Of a stretch of 64,000 nucleotides of DNA, positions 18,906-27,823 are shown piece after piece. The position numbers were made by a program, and so were the translations under genes. Source of the DNA: Sanguibacter suarezii NBRC 16159 (GTDB lineage: Bacteria > Actinomycetota > Actinomycetes > Actinomycetales > Cellulomonadaceae); NCBI RefSeq assembly GCF_001552735.1, contig NZ_BCRT01000001.1, positions 124,001-188,000 on the forward strand, in the 5' to 3' direction. The stretch's first letter is position 1. Every line of letters begins with the position of its first letter. The notes under the pieces were generated by a model, which was not told the DNA's origin, did no database searches, and worked only from the letters and a program-made list of their open reading frames with translations.

Positions 18906-20600
18906 TCAGTTGGCCGGCTTGAGGTCGGCCAGCACGATGCCGGCTCCCACGGAGGCCCATGACGGCGGGAAGGCGTACATGTTGTCTTCGGTCGGCCACC
19001 CGGTGTAGTCCTTCGTGTTCATGAAGGTCTGCGTCGCGTTGACGACGATCGGGATGTACGGCATGTCGCGGAGGATGTTCTCCTGGACGACGGTGTACGC
19101 GGCCTTCTTGGCGTCCTCGTCCAAGGTGCCTGATGCGGCGAGGACCGCAGCGTCGACGTCCGGGTTGGAGTACCGGGAGAAGTTCCAGTCACCGGACGCG
19201 ATGGCGGTGCCGACCGGGGTGGTCGCCTCCGTCGTGAGCCAGTCGCGGTACAGCGAGTACGGGTCCGCCGTAGCCGTTCCGATGAGGCCGCCCATGATCA
19301 GCTGGTAGGTGCCCGCGGACCGTCCCTCAGCGAACTCGTCCCACGTGACCTGCATCGGGGTGATCTTGATGCCGGCGGCAGCTGCCTGCTCGGAGATGAG
19401 CTTGGCCGCGTCGTTGTAGTCCGTCCAGCCGTCGACCGAGGAGAGCGTGAGCTCGACCTTCTGACCGCCCTTGGCGTAGATGCCATCGGATCCCTTGGCG
19501 TAGCCGGCGGCCTCGAGGATGGCGCCCGCAGCTGCGGCGTCGGCCGTCTGGGGGCTCTCCTTCTCCATACCGGGGGCGATCCACTTGTCGTCTCGGCCCA
19601 GCAGCGCGTACGTCGGGGAGATGGTCTTGGCCTGGCCGGCCCACGCCTTCTCGTTGAGCGTGGTGCGGTCGATGGCGAGGTTGATCGCCTGGCGCACAGC
19701 AACGTCCGTCTGGGGGCCCTCACAGCCGAGCTCGGCGTTGGAGCAGGTGTAGAGCACGGTCGGGTCGACCGGGGTGTTGATCATCGCCAAGGTGCCACCG
19801 CCGGTGACCTTGCTCGGGTCGGGCGAGAACATGCCGGCCCAGTCGAGCTGGCCGGTGGTGAGCAGGTCGCTCGACGTCTGGTTGGAGTTCAGGGCGAGGT
19901 AGCGGACCTTCTTGACTGCCGGCTTGCCCTCCTGCCAGTAGTTCGGGTTGGCGACGAGCACGTACGCGGCATCTGAGACTGACTCGACCGTGTAGGGGCC
20001 GGTGCCGACCGGGTTCTCGTTGGTCGCGACAGCCGCGTCGGGGACGTCCTTCCAGATGTGCTCGGGAACGATGAGCATCTGCAGCAGGCCGTCCTCGTTG
20101 GTGAACGAGGGGGTGTTGAACGTGAGCGTGACGGTCGTGTCGTCGGTCGCCTCAGCAGTCTCGAGGTACGACGGCTTGGCGATCTCGTAGTTGTACGTGA
20201 ACGCGACATCCTTGGCGGTGAAGGGCTCCCCGTCGTTCCACTTCACGCCCTCGCGCACCTTGATGGTCATCGAGGTGCCGTCCTCGTTCCATTCGAAGGA
20301 CTCACCCAGCAGCGGCGTGGGCGCCGCGTCGGCGACCTTGTTGAAGTAGAACAACGGCTCCAGGATGGGCCCCTGGGTGGCGTGCAGGAGCGCGTTCGGC
20401 ATGAACGGGTTGAAGTTCGCCACGATCGGGGTCTGGCTCCCCGCCCAGACGTTGAGCACGCGGCCGCTGTCGCCGCCCGATCCACCGCCGGTGTTGGCTT
20501 CGCCCTTGTCGTCGCCGGAGCAGCCCGAAGCGATGAGGGCAATGGAAGAGGCAACTGCGACTGCTGGGAGCATTCGCCTGAGGCCCACAGTTCGGATCAT
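18906..20600 (-). CDS. ABC importer substrate-binding lipoprotein (SBP family 5)
   Basis: A 564-residue extracellular binding protein. The ATG at 20600 has AAAGGA 7 nt upstream. Residues 1-26 form a lipoprotein signal with lipobox IASGC (Cys27). The body is the large two-lobed family-5 fold, with the family motif KVREGVKWNDGEPFTAKDVAFTYNY split over two strands. Members bind peptides, nickel, opines or, in many actinobacteria, oligosaccharides; with no hydrolase or peptidase gene adjacent, the ligand cannot be named. It is the first gene of the importer operon. Confidence 0.92.
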   Translation of the reverse strand: MIRTVGLRRMLPAVAVASSIALIASGCSGDDKGEANTGGGSGGDSGRVLNVWAGSQTPIVANFNPFMPNALLHATQGPILEPLFYFNKVADAAPTPLLGESFEWNEDGTSMTIKVREGVKWNDGEPFTAKDVAFTYNYEIAKPSYLETAEATDDTTVTLTFNTPSFTNEDGLLQMLIVPEHIWKDVPDAAVATNENPVGTGPYTVESVSDAAYVLVANPNYWQEGKPAVKKVRYLALNSNQTSSDLLTTGQLDWAGMFSPDPSKVTGGGTLAMINTPVDPTVLYTCSNAELGCEGPQTDVAVRQAINLAIDRTTLNEKAWAGQAKTISPTYALLGRDDKWIAPGMEKESPQTADAAAAGAILEAAGYAKGSDGIYAKGGQKVELTLSSVDGWTDYNDAAKLISEQAAAAGIKITPMQVTWDEFAEGRSAGTYQLIMGGLIGTATADPYSLYRDWLTTEATTPVGTAIASGDWNFSRYSNPDVDAAVLAASGTLDEDAKKAAYTVVQENILRDMPYIPIVVNATQTFMNTKDYTGWPTEDNMYAFPPSWASVGAGIVLADLKPAN

Positions 20601-20689
20601 CGTTGGTCCTTTCGTCGAGCGACGCCGCGACGCCGCTTGAGCCACTAGTCATTGTGGCTTTAGTACGGCAACCTAACGAACGAAGTGCT

Positions 20690-20704
20690 GAATCCAAATG
20701 ATTC
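20690..20704. promoter_or_regulatory. Possible operator in the importer promoter region
   Basis: The 166-bp gap upstream of the binding-protein gene is AT-richer than the surroundings and holds GAATCCAAATGATTC, two 5-bp arms with a 5-bp spacer. A minus-strand TTGGAT and TTAGGT downstream of it could be -35 and -10 elements. No regulator gene is adjacent. Weak evidence. Confidence 0.25.
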
Positions 20705-20766
20705 TCGTCGTCCGTTACCGAATTGGTATCTGAATGTTGTCCTCTCCAGCGACCCCGAGCTACCCC

Positions 20767-21528
20767 TCATCCGCGGAATCCTGCGGATGAGAGCGCGTCC
20801 GCGGTCACCTGGGCGATCTTGGCGTCCGTGACCTCGTACCCACCCTCGGAGCCGGCCCCCACACCCCCGGGATCGACGACGAAGCCCTTCGCCGACACGT
20901 GGATCGCGTCCACTCCGGCGTCCACGAGCACGGCGACGTCCTCGGGGCGCACGCCACCGCCGGCCATGATCTCCACCCGCCCGGCGGCGTGGGCCACCAT
21001 CGCGCGCAGGCGCTTGACGCCGTCGATGCTGCGCCGCGCCCCACCCGAGGTGAGCACGCGCCGCACTCCCAGCCCGGCCAGGACGTCAAGAGCGGTCAGC
21101 GGGTCGTCGAGGGTGTCGATCGCTCGGTGGAAGGTCACGTCGCGGCCGTCGGCGGCGTCCACGAGGGCGGCGACGGCTGCGGCGTCGACGGCGTGGTCAG
21201 GCGTCAGCGCACCCACCACCACGCCGCTCGCCCCGGCGGCCACCGCCACCTGGACGTCACGCACCTGGACGGCCAGCTCGCCGTCGTCGTAGACGAAGCC
21301 ACCGGCGCGCGGACGGATCAGCGGGTGCACTCCGATCCCGCGAGCACTCTTCTGACCGGTCGCAGCGGCGGCGGCGACGACGGCCTCGAGGAGGCCGATG
21401 CTCGGGGTGAGCCCACCTGTCGATCCCAGCGCCACGCACAGCTCGACGCGCGCAGCGCCGATGCGGGCTGCCACCTGGAGTCCGGCGACGTCTTGGACGG
21501 CGAGTTCCAAGAGCGCAGGACTGACCAT
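20767..21528 (-). CDS. cutC: CutC family protein (copper homeostasis / TIM barrel)
   Basis: A 253-residue TIM-barrel protein of the CutC family. Recognisable segments are LLELAVQDVAGLQVA, ARVELCVALGSTGGLTPS, VHPLIRPRAGGFVY, VTFHRAIDT and RRVLTSGGARRSIDG. The family was first linked to copper tolerance, though a direct copper function is disputed. GAGGAG precedes the ATG at 21528. It stands alone on the minus strand between the importer operon and the divergent thiolase operon; no copper gene is nearby. Confidence 0.9.
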   Translation of the reverse strand: MVSPALLELAVQDVAGLQVAARIGAARVELCVALGSTGGLTPSIGLLEAVVAAAAATGQKSARGIGVHPLIRPRAGGFVYDDGELAVQVRDVQVAVAAGASGVVVGALTPDHAVDAAAVAALVDAADGRDVTFHRAIDTLDDPLTALDVLAGLGVRRVLTSGGARRSIDGVKRLRAMVAHAAGRVEIMAGGGVRPEDVAVLVDAGVDAIHVSAKGFVVDPGGVGAGSEGGYEVTDAKIAQVTADALSSAGFRG

Positions 21529-21738
21529 GAGCTCTCCTCAGGATGGAGCGCGGACCAGGACGGGACGCGACAGAAGGGGTAGAGGGACGATATAGCAGGG
21601 GGACGCGCACAGGCGCCGACACGCCCCAGGCGTGCGACGGCGCACTGCCCGGTGACCGGTCGCGCCGTCGCTACCCGTCATCGGCGCGTGAAGGTCGCGC
21701 ACCGGAAAGCCTAGGCCCTGTCGAGCGACATCGGTTCA

Positions 21739-21765
21739 TCACGAAACTCTGAGTATCAGGTACCG
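21739..21765. promoter_or_regulatory. Operator-like site 2 of the TetR regulon
   Basis: The 361-bp divergent gap between cutC and the thiolase operon holds the second copy of the site at 14842-14868 (TCACGAAACTC, three variable bases, GTATCAGGTACCG; 24/27 identical). It begins about 150 bp upstream of the thiolase GTG and about 210 bp upstream of cutC. It suggests that the TetR protein near 14.5 kb controls the thiolase operon. Apart from this site and the ribosome site GGAG at 21881, I see only a 23-codon mini-ORF on the minus strand (21671-21742). Confidence 0.5.
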
Positions 21766-21889
21766 TGGGTGCCAGGACGCAGCCGACGCCCGCTGCTCGC
21801 GCACCGCGCGAGGTCGCCGCACGCTGTCCACCGAACCGAAGAAGCCGCAGACCCGCAGGATCACCCGAGCAACGACGCGAGGAGACACC

Positions 21890-23323
21890 GTGCCGCGCAG
21901 CCCGCAGACACCGACCACCACCCCCCGACCCCCGGCCTCCCCCACCCCCGACGGTCGCGAGGCGGTGATCGTGGGAGGGAACCGCATCCCCTTCGCCCGC
22001 GCCGGCGGCGCCTACGCGGACGCCAGCAACCAGGACATGCTCACCGCCGCCCTCGACGGGCTCGTCGCCCGGTTCGGCCTGCAAGACGCTCGGATCGGGG
22101 AGGTGGTGGCCGGGTCGGTGCTCAAGCACTCCCGCGACTTCAACCTCGTCCGCGAGTCAGTGCTCGGCTCGGCACTGTCCCCCCAGACCCCCGCCTACGA
22201 CCTGCAGCAGGCCTGTGCGACGGGCCTGGAGGCGGTCATCGGGGTGAGCAACAAGATCCGTCTCGGTCAGATCGACTCGGCCATCGCCGGCGGTGCGGAC
22301 ACCATCTCCGACGCGCCGATCGCCGTGAGCGAGGGCCTGCGCCACGCCCTGCTCAAGGCCTCCCACGCCAAGAGCCTGGGCGCCCGGATGAAGGCCTTCG
22401 CCTCCCTGCGACCGGCCGACCTCGCTCCGGCCACCCCGCGCACCGACGAGCCGCGGACCGGGCTGTCCATGGGTGAGCACCAGGCAATCACCACCGCGAC
22501 CTGGGGCATCAGCCGCGAGGACCAGGACGCCCTCGCCGCCGCGAGCCACCAGCACCTGGCAGCCGCCTACGACGCCGGGTTCTTCGACGACCTCGTCACC
22601 CCGTACCTGGGACTCGTGCGAGACGCGAACCTGCGCCCGGACAGCTCGGTCGAGAAGCTCGCCAAGCTGCCCCCGGTCTTCGGCACCTCCTTGACGGTCC
22701 CGGCCACCATGACGGCCGGCAACTCGACCCCGCTCACCGACGGCGCCTCCGTCGTGCTGGTCGCCTCCCGCGACTGGGCGCAGGCCCACGACCTGCCGGT
22801 GCTGGCGCGCGTGGTCGACGGCGAGACCGCAGCCGTGGACTTCGTGCACGGTCACGAGGGGCTGCTCATGGCCCCGGTCCACGCCGTCCCCCGGCTGCTC
22901 GCCCGCAACAGCCTGACCCTGGACGACTTCGACTTCTTCGAGATCCACGAGGCCTTCGCCGCGACCGTGCTGAGCACCCTCGCCGCGTGGGAGGACGCCG
23001 AGTACTGCCGCACCGAGCTCGGCCTGGACGGTCCGCTGGGCACGGTGGACCGGTCCCGGCTCAACGTCGTCGGATCCTCCCTGGCGGCCGGTCACCCCTT
23101 CGCCGCCACCGGCGGCCGGATCGTGGCCACTGCCGCCAAGCTCGTGGCCACCCGCGCCGCCGAGACCGGCCAGGTGGCCCGCGCCCTCATCTCCATCTGC
23201 GCGGCCGGCGGTCTGGGGGTCGCGGCGATCATCGAGTCTGCAGCCGACCCGTCGGGCCAGCCAGGCTCGGGCGCCAGCGCCGACGAGGCAGCGCCCGCCA
23301 CCGGATCGGACGGTGCCTGGTGA
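21890..23323 (+). CDS. Acetyl-CoA C-acyltransferase (thiolase, FadA2/FadI type)
   Basis: A 477-residue thiolase starting at a GTG at 21890 with GGAG 5 nt upstream. Catalytic landmarks are present: the nucleophilic Cys in DLQQACATGLEAV, the His in EIHEAFAATVL and NVVGSSLAAGHPFAATGGR, and the Cys near the end in LISICAAGGLGVAAI. It releases acetyl-CoA in the last step of beta-oxidation. Its stop overlaps the GTG of the reductase (GTGA). The gene order thiolase, long FabG, MaoC-type hydratase mirrors the mycobacterial fadA2-fabG4-htdX cluster. Confidence 0.93.
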   Translation: MPRSPQTPTTTPRPPASPTPDGREAVIVGGNRIPFARAGGAYADASNQDMLTAALDGLVARFGLQDARIGEVVAGSVLKHSRDFNLVRESVLGSALSPQTPAYDLQQACATGLEAVIGVSNKIRLGQIDSAIAGGADTISDAPIAVSEGLRHALLKASHAKSLGARMKAFASLRPADLAPATPRTDEPRTGLSMGEHQAITTATWGISREDQDALAAASHQHLAAAYDAGFFDDLVTPYLGLVRDANLRPDSSVEKLAKLPPVFGTSLTVPATMTAGNSTPLTDGASVVLVASRDWAQAHDLPVLARVVDGETAAVDFVHGHEGLLMAPVHAVPRLLARNSLTLDDFDFFEIHEAFAATVLSTLAAWEDAEYCRTELGLDGPLGTVDRSRLNVVGSSLAAGHPFAATGGRIVATAAKLVATRAAETGQVARALISICAAGGLGVAAIIESAADPSGQPGSGASADEAAPATGSDGAW

Positions 23324-24681
23324 GCGACACCTACGTCTCCCTCGTCAACGGCGGGCTCGGCCGTTCCGTCGCCACCAAGCTCGGCCTGCCCCGCCCCGGC
23401 GTCCTGCGCCGTCACACCCCGGACGCACCGCTGGCCCCGGGACCGGTCCTCGTGCTCGGCACCCCCGCGAGCACGGAGGCCGACGCCGTCGCCCAGCTGC
23501 TGCTCTCCGCCGACGGCGGCAGCGACCTCGACGTACGCCGCGCCGCTGCTGGGGACGCCACTCGGTGGGGCGCCGTCGTGGTGGTCCTCAGCGACGTGGT
23601 GCACCCGAGCGACCTCGCCGCGCCCATGCTCGAGCTGTCCGGTGTGCTGCGCTCGCTGGCACCCGGGGGGCGCGTGGTCACCATCTCCCGCGCCGCCGCG
23701 GCGTCGGACTCCCCCGCTGTGGCCGCCGCCCGCCAGGGCGTCGACGGCATCCTGCGCTCCCTCGCGAAGGAGCTGCGGGCAGGGTCGACCGCCAACGGCA
23801 TCGTCCTGTCCGACGGCGCAGACCTCGGCGCACCGTCGGTGCTGGCAGCGCTGCGGTTCTTCCTCTCCCCGCGGTCGGCCTTCGTGGACGGTCAGCTGCT
23901 CACCGTCTCCTCCACCGCCGGCACCGCGCCGGCCAGCTGGGACCGTCCGCTCGACGGCCGCGTCGCGGTCGTGACCGGGGCGGCGCGCGGGATCGGTGCC
24001 GCGATCGCGCGGACTCTGGCCCGCGACGGCGCACGCGTCGTCGTCGTGGACGTGCCGGCCGCCGGGGAGTCGCTGGCCGCCGTCGCCAACGAGATCCGCG
24101 GGACCGCGCTCCAGCTCGACATCACCGCCGCCGACGCCGGAGCCACGATCATCGACCACGCCGTCTCCCGCCACGGCGGGCTGGACGTCGTGGTGCACAA
24201 CGCCGGGATCACCCGCGACAAGCTGCTCGCGAACATGACGCCCGCACTGTGGGAGTCGGTGCTCGCGGTCAACATCTCCGCGCAGCTGGCCATCAACGAG
24301 GCGCTGCTCGCCTCCCCGGCCTTCACCCACGCGCCGCGGATCGTCTCCCTCGCCTCGACCTCCGGGATCGCCGGCAACCGCGGGCAGACGAACTACGCCG
24401 CGTCCAAGGGCGGGGTGATCGGCATGGTCCGGGCCACCGGCCCGCTGCTCGCCGACGTCGACGGCACGGCCAACGCCGTCGCCCCCGGCTTCATCGAGAC
24501 CGAGATGACCTCCCGCATCCCCTTCGCCACGCGCGAGGTGGCGCGCCGGCTCAACTCCCTGCAGCAGGCCGGGCTGCCCGTCGACGTCGCCGAGGCGGTC
24601 GCCTTCCTCGCCAGCCCGGCGGCCGGCGGGATCAACGGCACGGTGCTGCGGGTCTGCGGCCAGAACCTCGTGGGCGCCTGA
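23320..24681 (+). CDS. Long-form 3-oxoacyl reductase (FabG4/HMwFabG type SDR)
   Basis: A 453-residue protein, about twice the usual FabG, like mycobacterial FabG4. The N-terminal 200 residues are a degenerate Rossmann-like domain without an intact nucleotide-binding glycine motif. The C-terminal half is a full SDR: TGAARGIGAAIARTLARDG (NAD(P) loop), NAG in VVHNAGITRDKLLANM, catalytic Ser in SLASTSGIAG and YAASKGG with the Tyr/Lys pair. It should reduce 3-oxoacyl-CoA, or in reverse oxidise 3-hydroxyacyl-CoA. The GTG start overlaps the thiolase stop by four bases. Confidence 0.92.
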   Translation: MSDTYVSLVNGGLGRSVATKLGLPRPGVLRRHTPDAPLAPGPVLVLGTPASTEADAVAQLLLSADGGSDLDVRRAAAGDATRWGAVVVVLSDVVHPSDLAAPMLELSGVLRSLAPGGRVVTISRAAAASDSPAVAAARQGVDGILRSLAKELRAGSTANGIVLSDGADLGAPSVLAALRFFLSPRSAFVDGQLLTVSSTAGTAPASWDRPLDGRVAVVTGAARGIGAAIARTLARDGARVVVVDVPAAGESLAAVANEIRGTALQLDITAADAGATIIDHAVSRHGGLDVVVHNAGITRDKLLANMTPALWESVLAVNISAQLAINEALLASPAFTHAPRIVSLASTSGIAGNRGQTNYAASKGGVIGMVRATGPLLADVDGTANAVAPGFIETEMTSRIPFATREVARRLNSLQQAGLPVDVAEAVAFLASPAAGGINGTVLRVCGQNLVGA

Positions 24682-25643
24682 TGGACGTGGATCTGCCGGG
24701 CCGGCCCTCGACGGTCAAGACGCTGCCCGGCGTGCCGGGGCTCGGCGGGCTCTACGCCCGGGCCGTGCTGCCCGGCTGGCCGCGGCTGCCCGGGCGCGGC
24801 GGCGAGGAGCCCGACGACGCGTCGCTGCCTGAGGTGACCTACCGCGCGGCCGACGTCGTCGCCGACCCCGAGCACCTGGTCCGCTACCAGCGACTTCTCG
24901 GCGAGCCGGTCGACGACGTGCTGCCTGCCGGGTTCGTGCACGTGCTGGCCTTCCCGGTCGCCATGGCGCTCATGGTGCGGCCGGACTTCCCGCTGCCGCT
25001 GGCCGGCATGGTGCACCTGGCCAACACGGTCACCGTCGCGCGGACGATCCGGTCCGACGAGCGGCTCGAGGTGCACGCGTGGGCGCGCGGTCTCGTGCCG
25101 CACCCGCGCGGCACGCAGGTCGAGCTCGTGACGGAGGTGACGGCGCGGTACGGCGCCGGGGACGCGATGGAGGTCGTGTGGCGTGGGGTCTCGACGTACC
25201 TCGCGAAGGGCGTGACGCGCAGCGGGGTGGGCGCGGGGGGCTCGGCGGCGGCACCTGCGAGCGCCCCGTTCACCCCTCCCATGCCCACGGCGCGCTGGGC
25301 CCTCGACGCCGGGACCGGCCGCCGCTACGCGGCCGTCTCGGGCGACCGCAACCCGATCCACCTGTCCGCGCTGACCGCCAAGGCCTTCGGCTTCCCGCGG
25401 GCCATCGCGCACGGGATGTACACCGCGGCGCGCGCCCTGGCCGAGAGCGGCGTGGGGCGCGCCGGGGCTGGACGCAGCGGCGCCGTGGAGTGGACCGTCG
25501 AGTTCGCCAAACCGGTGCTGCTGCCCAGCTCGGTCGCGGTGTCGATCACCGGGGACGAGGCCTCGGGCTTCGAGTACGTGGGATGGGATGCGCGCAGGGG
25601 CAAGGAGCATTTCCGCGGGCACGTCACGCCCGGGGCGTCCTGA
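24681..25643 (+). CDS. MaoC-like (R)-specific enoyl-CoA hydratase/dehydratase (HtdX type)
   Basis: A 320-residue double hot-dog protein. The C-terminal repeat carries the hydratase-2 signature AVSGDRNPIHLSALTAKAFG followed by RAIAHGMYTAARAL, with catalytic Asp and His. The N-terminal half is a second, catalytically silent hot-dog. Its ATG overlaps the reductase stop (TGATG at 24679-24683), the third coupled gene of the operon. With the reductase and thiolase it would process (R)-hydroxyacyl or enoyl-CoA. The longer open frame upstream is an artefact of the high GC content. Confidence 0.9.
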   Translation: MDVDLPGRPSTVKTLPGVPGLGGLYARAVLPGWPRLPGRGGEEPDDASLPEVTYRAADVVADPEHLVRYQRLLGEPVDDVLPAGFVHVLAFPVAMALMVRPDFPLPLAGMVHLANTVTVARTIRSDERLEVHAWARGLVPHPRGTQVELVTEVTARYGAGDAMEVVWRGVSTYLAKGVTRSGVGAGGSAAAPASAPFTPPMPTARWALDAGTGRRYAAVSGDRNPIHLSALTAKAFGFPRAIAHGMYTAARALAESGVGRAGAGRSGAVEWTVEFAKPVLLPSSVAVSITGDEASGFEYVGWDARRGKEHFRGHVTPGAS

Positions 25644-25647
25644 CCGT

Positions 25648-26820
25648 TCAGCGCTGGGGCGCGGGCGTCTCGTCGCGGACGGTCGCGCTCCGGGCGGTCG
25701 CGCTCCTCACGGGGTCAGCGGCGTCCTCGACTGCGCGCGCCGCCGCGACCGCGGCCGCACGGCCTGACCGGGTGGCACCGATGGTCGAGGCACCTGCGCC
25801 GTAGCCGGCGAGGAAGACGCGGGGATCACGCGGGACGTGGACGCCGTCGGTCGCGATGGCGCCCGCGTGCTCGCGCAGACGCAGCGGCGAGAGGTGGTCG
25901 ACCGCGGGCCGGAAGCCGGTGGCCCACAAGATCGCGTCTGCGGCGACCTCCGTCTCGCCCGGCTCGCCGTCAGGACCGGTGGTCGGGAAGACGACTCCGG
26001 TCTCGGTGATCCGGGTGAACATGCCTCGCGAGACGAGCACGCCGTCGTCGATGCCCTGCTGGTAGGCGGGTGTGAGGTCCAGACCCGTGGCCTCGACGAC
26101 GCTCAGGGTCGGCAGCCCGGCTCGCGTGCGCTCCTTGACCCGGCGCTCGACGTCGATCCCCCACTCCCGGTCGAAGCTCCGCTCGCCGAACACCGGCGGG
26201 CGGCGGGTGGCCCAGGTGGTCGTGGCGACCTCCGCGAGCGGCAGCAGGAACTGGACCGCCGAGGCTCCCCCACCGACCACCACGACGTGCTGACCACGGA
26301 ATTCCTCGACCGACCAGAAGTCGTGGGTGTGCAGCTGCCGGCCGCGGAACAGCTCCCGGCCGGGGTAGTACGGCCAGTGCGGGCGGGTCCAGGTGCCGGT
26401 CGCGTTGATGATCGTCCGGGTGGCCCACACCTCGTCGTCCCCCACGACCACGAGGGGCGGGCGGTCGGCGATGCCCGTGCCGGTGTACTCCTCGGGGCGG
26501 GCGTCGCGGACCTCGCGGACGGTCACCGGACGGCGGACCTGCAGGTCGAAGGTCTCCTCATAGGTGCCGTAGTAGCGACTCACGACCGAGGACGCCGGCT
26601 CGGTCGGGTCCGGGGTGCCCAGTGCGAGGCCGGGGAGGTCATGGATGCCGTGGGCAGTGCCGAGGGTGAGCGACGGCCAGCGGTGGCGCCACGCTCCCCC
26701 AGGGCCGTCGTTGGAGTCCAGCACGACGAAGTCGACGCCGGGCACGAGCCCGCGCCGCCGCAGGTGGTACGCCGCAGCCAGCCCCGCCTGCCCCGCTCCG
26801 ATGACCACGACGTCGAGCAC
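25648..26820 (-). CDS. Flavin-containing monooxygenase-like / FAD-NAD(P)-binding oxidoreductase
   Basis: About 390 residues. The N-terminal FAD loop is VVVIGAGQAGLAAAYHL and a second nucleotide loop is VVVVGGGASAVQFLLPLAE. Between them is GRQLHTHDFWSVEEF, resembling the linker motif of FMO/Baeyer-Villiger-type enzymes. The C terminus has ILWATGFRPAVDHL, the conserved ATG motif. I start at the GTG at 26820, preceded by GGGGGAG at only 3 nt; a GTG at 26832 is equally possible. The gene is convergent with the MaoC-type gene, with four bases between stops. Substrate unknown. Confidence 0.8.
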   Translation of the reverse strand: MLDVVVIGAGQAGLAAAYHLRRRGLVPGVDFVVLDSNDGPGGAWRHRWPSLTLGTAHGIHDLPGLALGTPDPTEPASSVVSRYYGTYEETFDLQVRRPVTVREVRDARPEEYTGTGIADRPPLVVVGDDEVWATRTIINATGTWTRPHWPYYPGRELFRGRQLHTHDFWSVEEFRGQHVVVVGGGASAVQFLLPLAEVATTTWATRRPPVFGERSFDREWGIDVERRVKERTRAGLPTLSVVEATGLDLTPAYQQGIDDGVLVSRGMFTRITETGVVFPTTGPDGEPGETEVAADAILWATGFRPAVDHLSPLRLREHAGAIATDGVHVPRDPRVFLAGYGAGASTIGATRSGRAAAVAAARAVEDAADPVRSATARSATVRDETPAPQR

Positions 26821-26864
26821 GATCTCCCCCACATCTCTTGAAAGTTCAACCACTCTGCCAAACC

Positions 26865-27201
26865 GCCCCCGCCTCCCCGCTATTCCCATCCCCCTTCCTC
26901 TCTGCCCCGCCCCCTGCCCTTCTGCCCGCCACAGCCACCCCCACCCGCGCGACACCACCTACGGTCACCCGCGGCCAGGGTGGCGCGATCGACCGACCGC
27001 TATGGGACGTGCTCTTGACTACGCAGCGTGCGTTCGTAGGCACGTCACGTCGTCAAGAGCACGCCCCGTAGGTGAATCAGCGGGGCGATGTGTGGGGCTG
27101 ACGTTGAGCGGGGGGGTGGACGGGCTGGTCGACGGGGCCGGCTTGGTCATGAAGAGGGCAGGGCAGGGGGCAGCCCTCGGCAGGGCAGGCGGGCAGGGGT
27201 G
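26865..27201. repeat. Intergenic element A: C-rich tract, nested palindrome, G-rich tract
   Basis: The 381 bp between the oxidoreductase and GNAT genes contain no gene. Positions 26865-26948 are almost pure pyrimidine on the plus strand. At 27000-27019 and 27052-27071 lies a 20-bp inverted repeat with two mismatches (core CGTGCTCTTGAC). Its 32-nt loop contains a second small palindrome CTACG/CGTAG and a partial repeat of the outer arm. From 27072 to 27201 the plus strand is G-rich. The same three-part plan occurs at 46264-46500 and 56600-56825. Confidence 0.6.
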
Positions 27202-27780
27202 TCAGTGCTTGGCGGGGAGGCGGGCGAGGAGGCCTGCGCGGACGGCGGGCCACTCGCGGGCGAGGATCGAGAAGTAGACCGTGTCGCCGCGCGAGCCGTC
27301 GGGGGCGACCCGGTGCTCGCGGAGCACTCCCTCGCGCACCGCGCCGAGGCGCTCGATCGCGGCGACGGACCGGGCGTTGCGGGAGTCGGCGCGCAGGGCG
27401 AGGCGGTTGATCCCCGCCTCCTCGAAGGCGTGGCGCATGAGCAGGAGCTTGCAGGCCGGGTTGGTGACCCCGCCCCAGAACTCCCGGCCGTAGAAGGTCG
27501 ACCCGAGCTCGACCCGCTCTTGGGCGGGCACCCACTCGTACAGCGAGGTGGACCCGCGGACCTCGCCGTCCTCCGCGCCGAGCACGGCGAAGGCCGCGCG
27601 CCCCGGCGTCGCGATCGCGGCGGCGACGTAGGCGCCCATGGCGTCGGCGGTGTCTGGCACCGCGACCGTCATGCCGGCCCACAGCTCGGCGTCGACGAGG
27701 GCGGCCAGGTCTGCTGCGTGCTGGGGAGCGAGCGGGACGAGCCGGACGCCGTAGCCGTCGAGGGTGATCGCGTGGTCCAT
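27202..27780 (-). CDS. GNAT family N-acetyltransferase (RimJ/RimL type), paralogue 1
   Basis: A 192-residue acetyltransferase starting at the ATG at 27780 (MDHAITLDGYGVRLVPL). The fold's core GSTFYGREFWGGVTNPACKL is the RimL-like acetyl-CoA region, followed by RLALRADSRNARSVAAIERLGA. It is closely related to the upstream gene (paralogue 2): both share the DGxGxRLxPL opening, STxFYxR, NPxCKxLLxxHAF and ADSRNxRSxAAIxRLGA, so they arose by tandem duplication. Substrate unknown. Confidence 0.87.
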   Translation of the reverse strand: MDHAITLDGYGVRLVPLAPQHAADLAALVDAELWAGMTVAVPDTADAMGAYVAAAIATPGRAAFAVLGAEDGEVRGSTSLYEWVPAQERVELGSTFYGREFWGGVTNPACKLLLMRHAFEEAGINRLALRADSRNARSVAAIERLGAVREGVLREHRVAPDGSRGDTVYFSILAREWPAVRAGLLARLPAKH

Positions 27781-27823
27781 GGGCACATCGTGCCAGAGCA
27801 CGTCATGGCCCGGTCGACCGATG

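Noticed and set aside
23313-24680. Long upstream extension of the MaoC-type gene frame
   Set aside because: Shadow of the FabG4-type gene; the TGATG junction at 24679-24683 sets the start.
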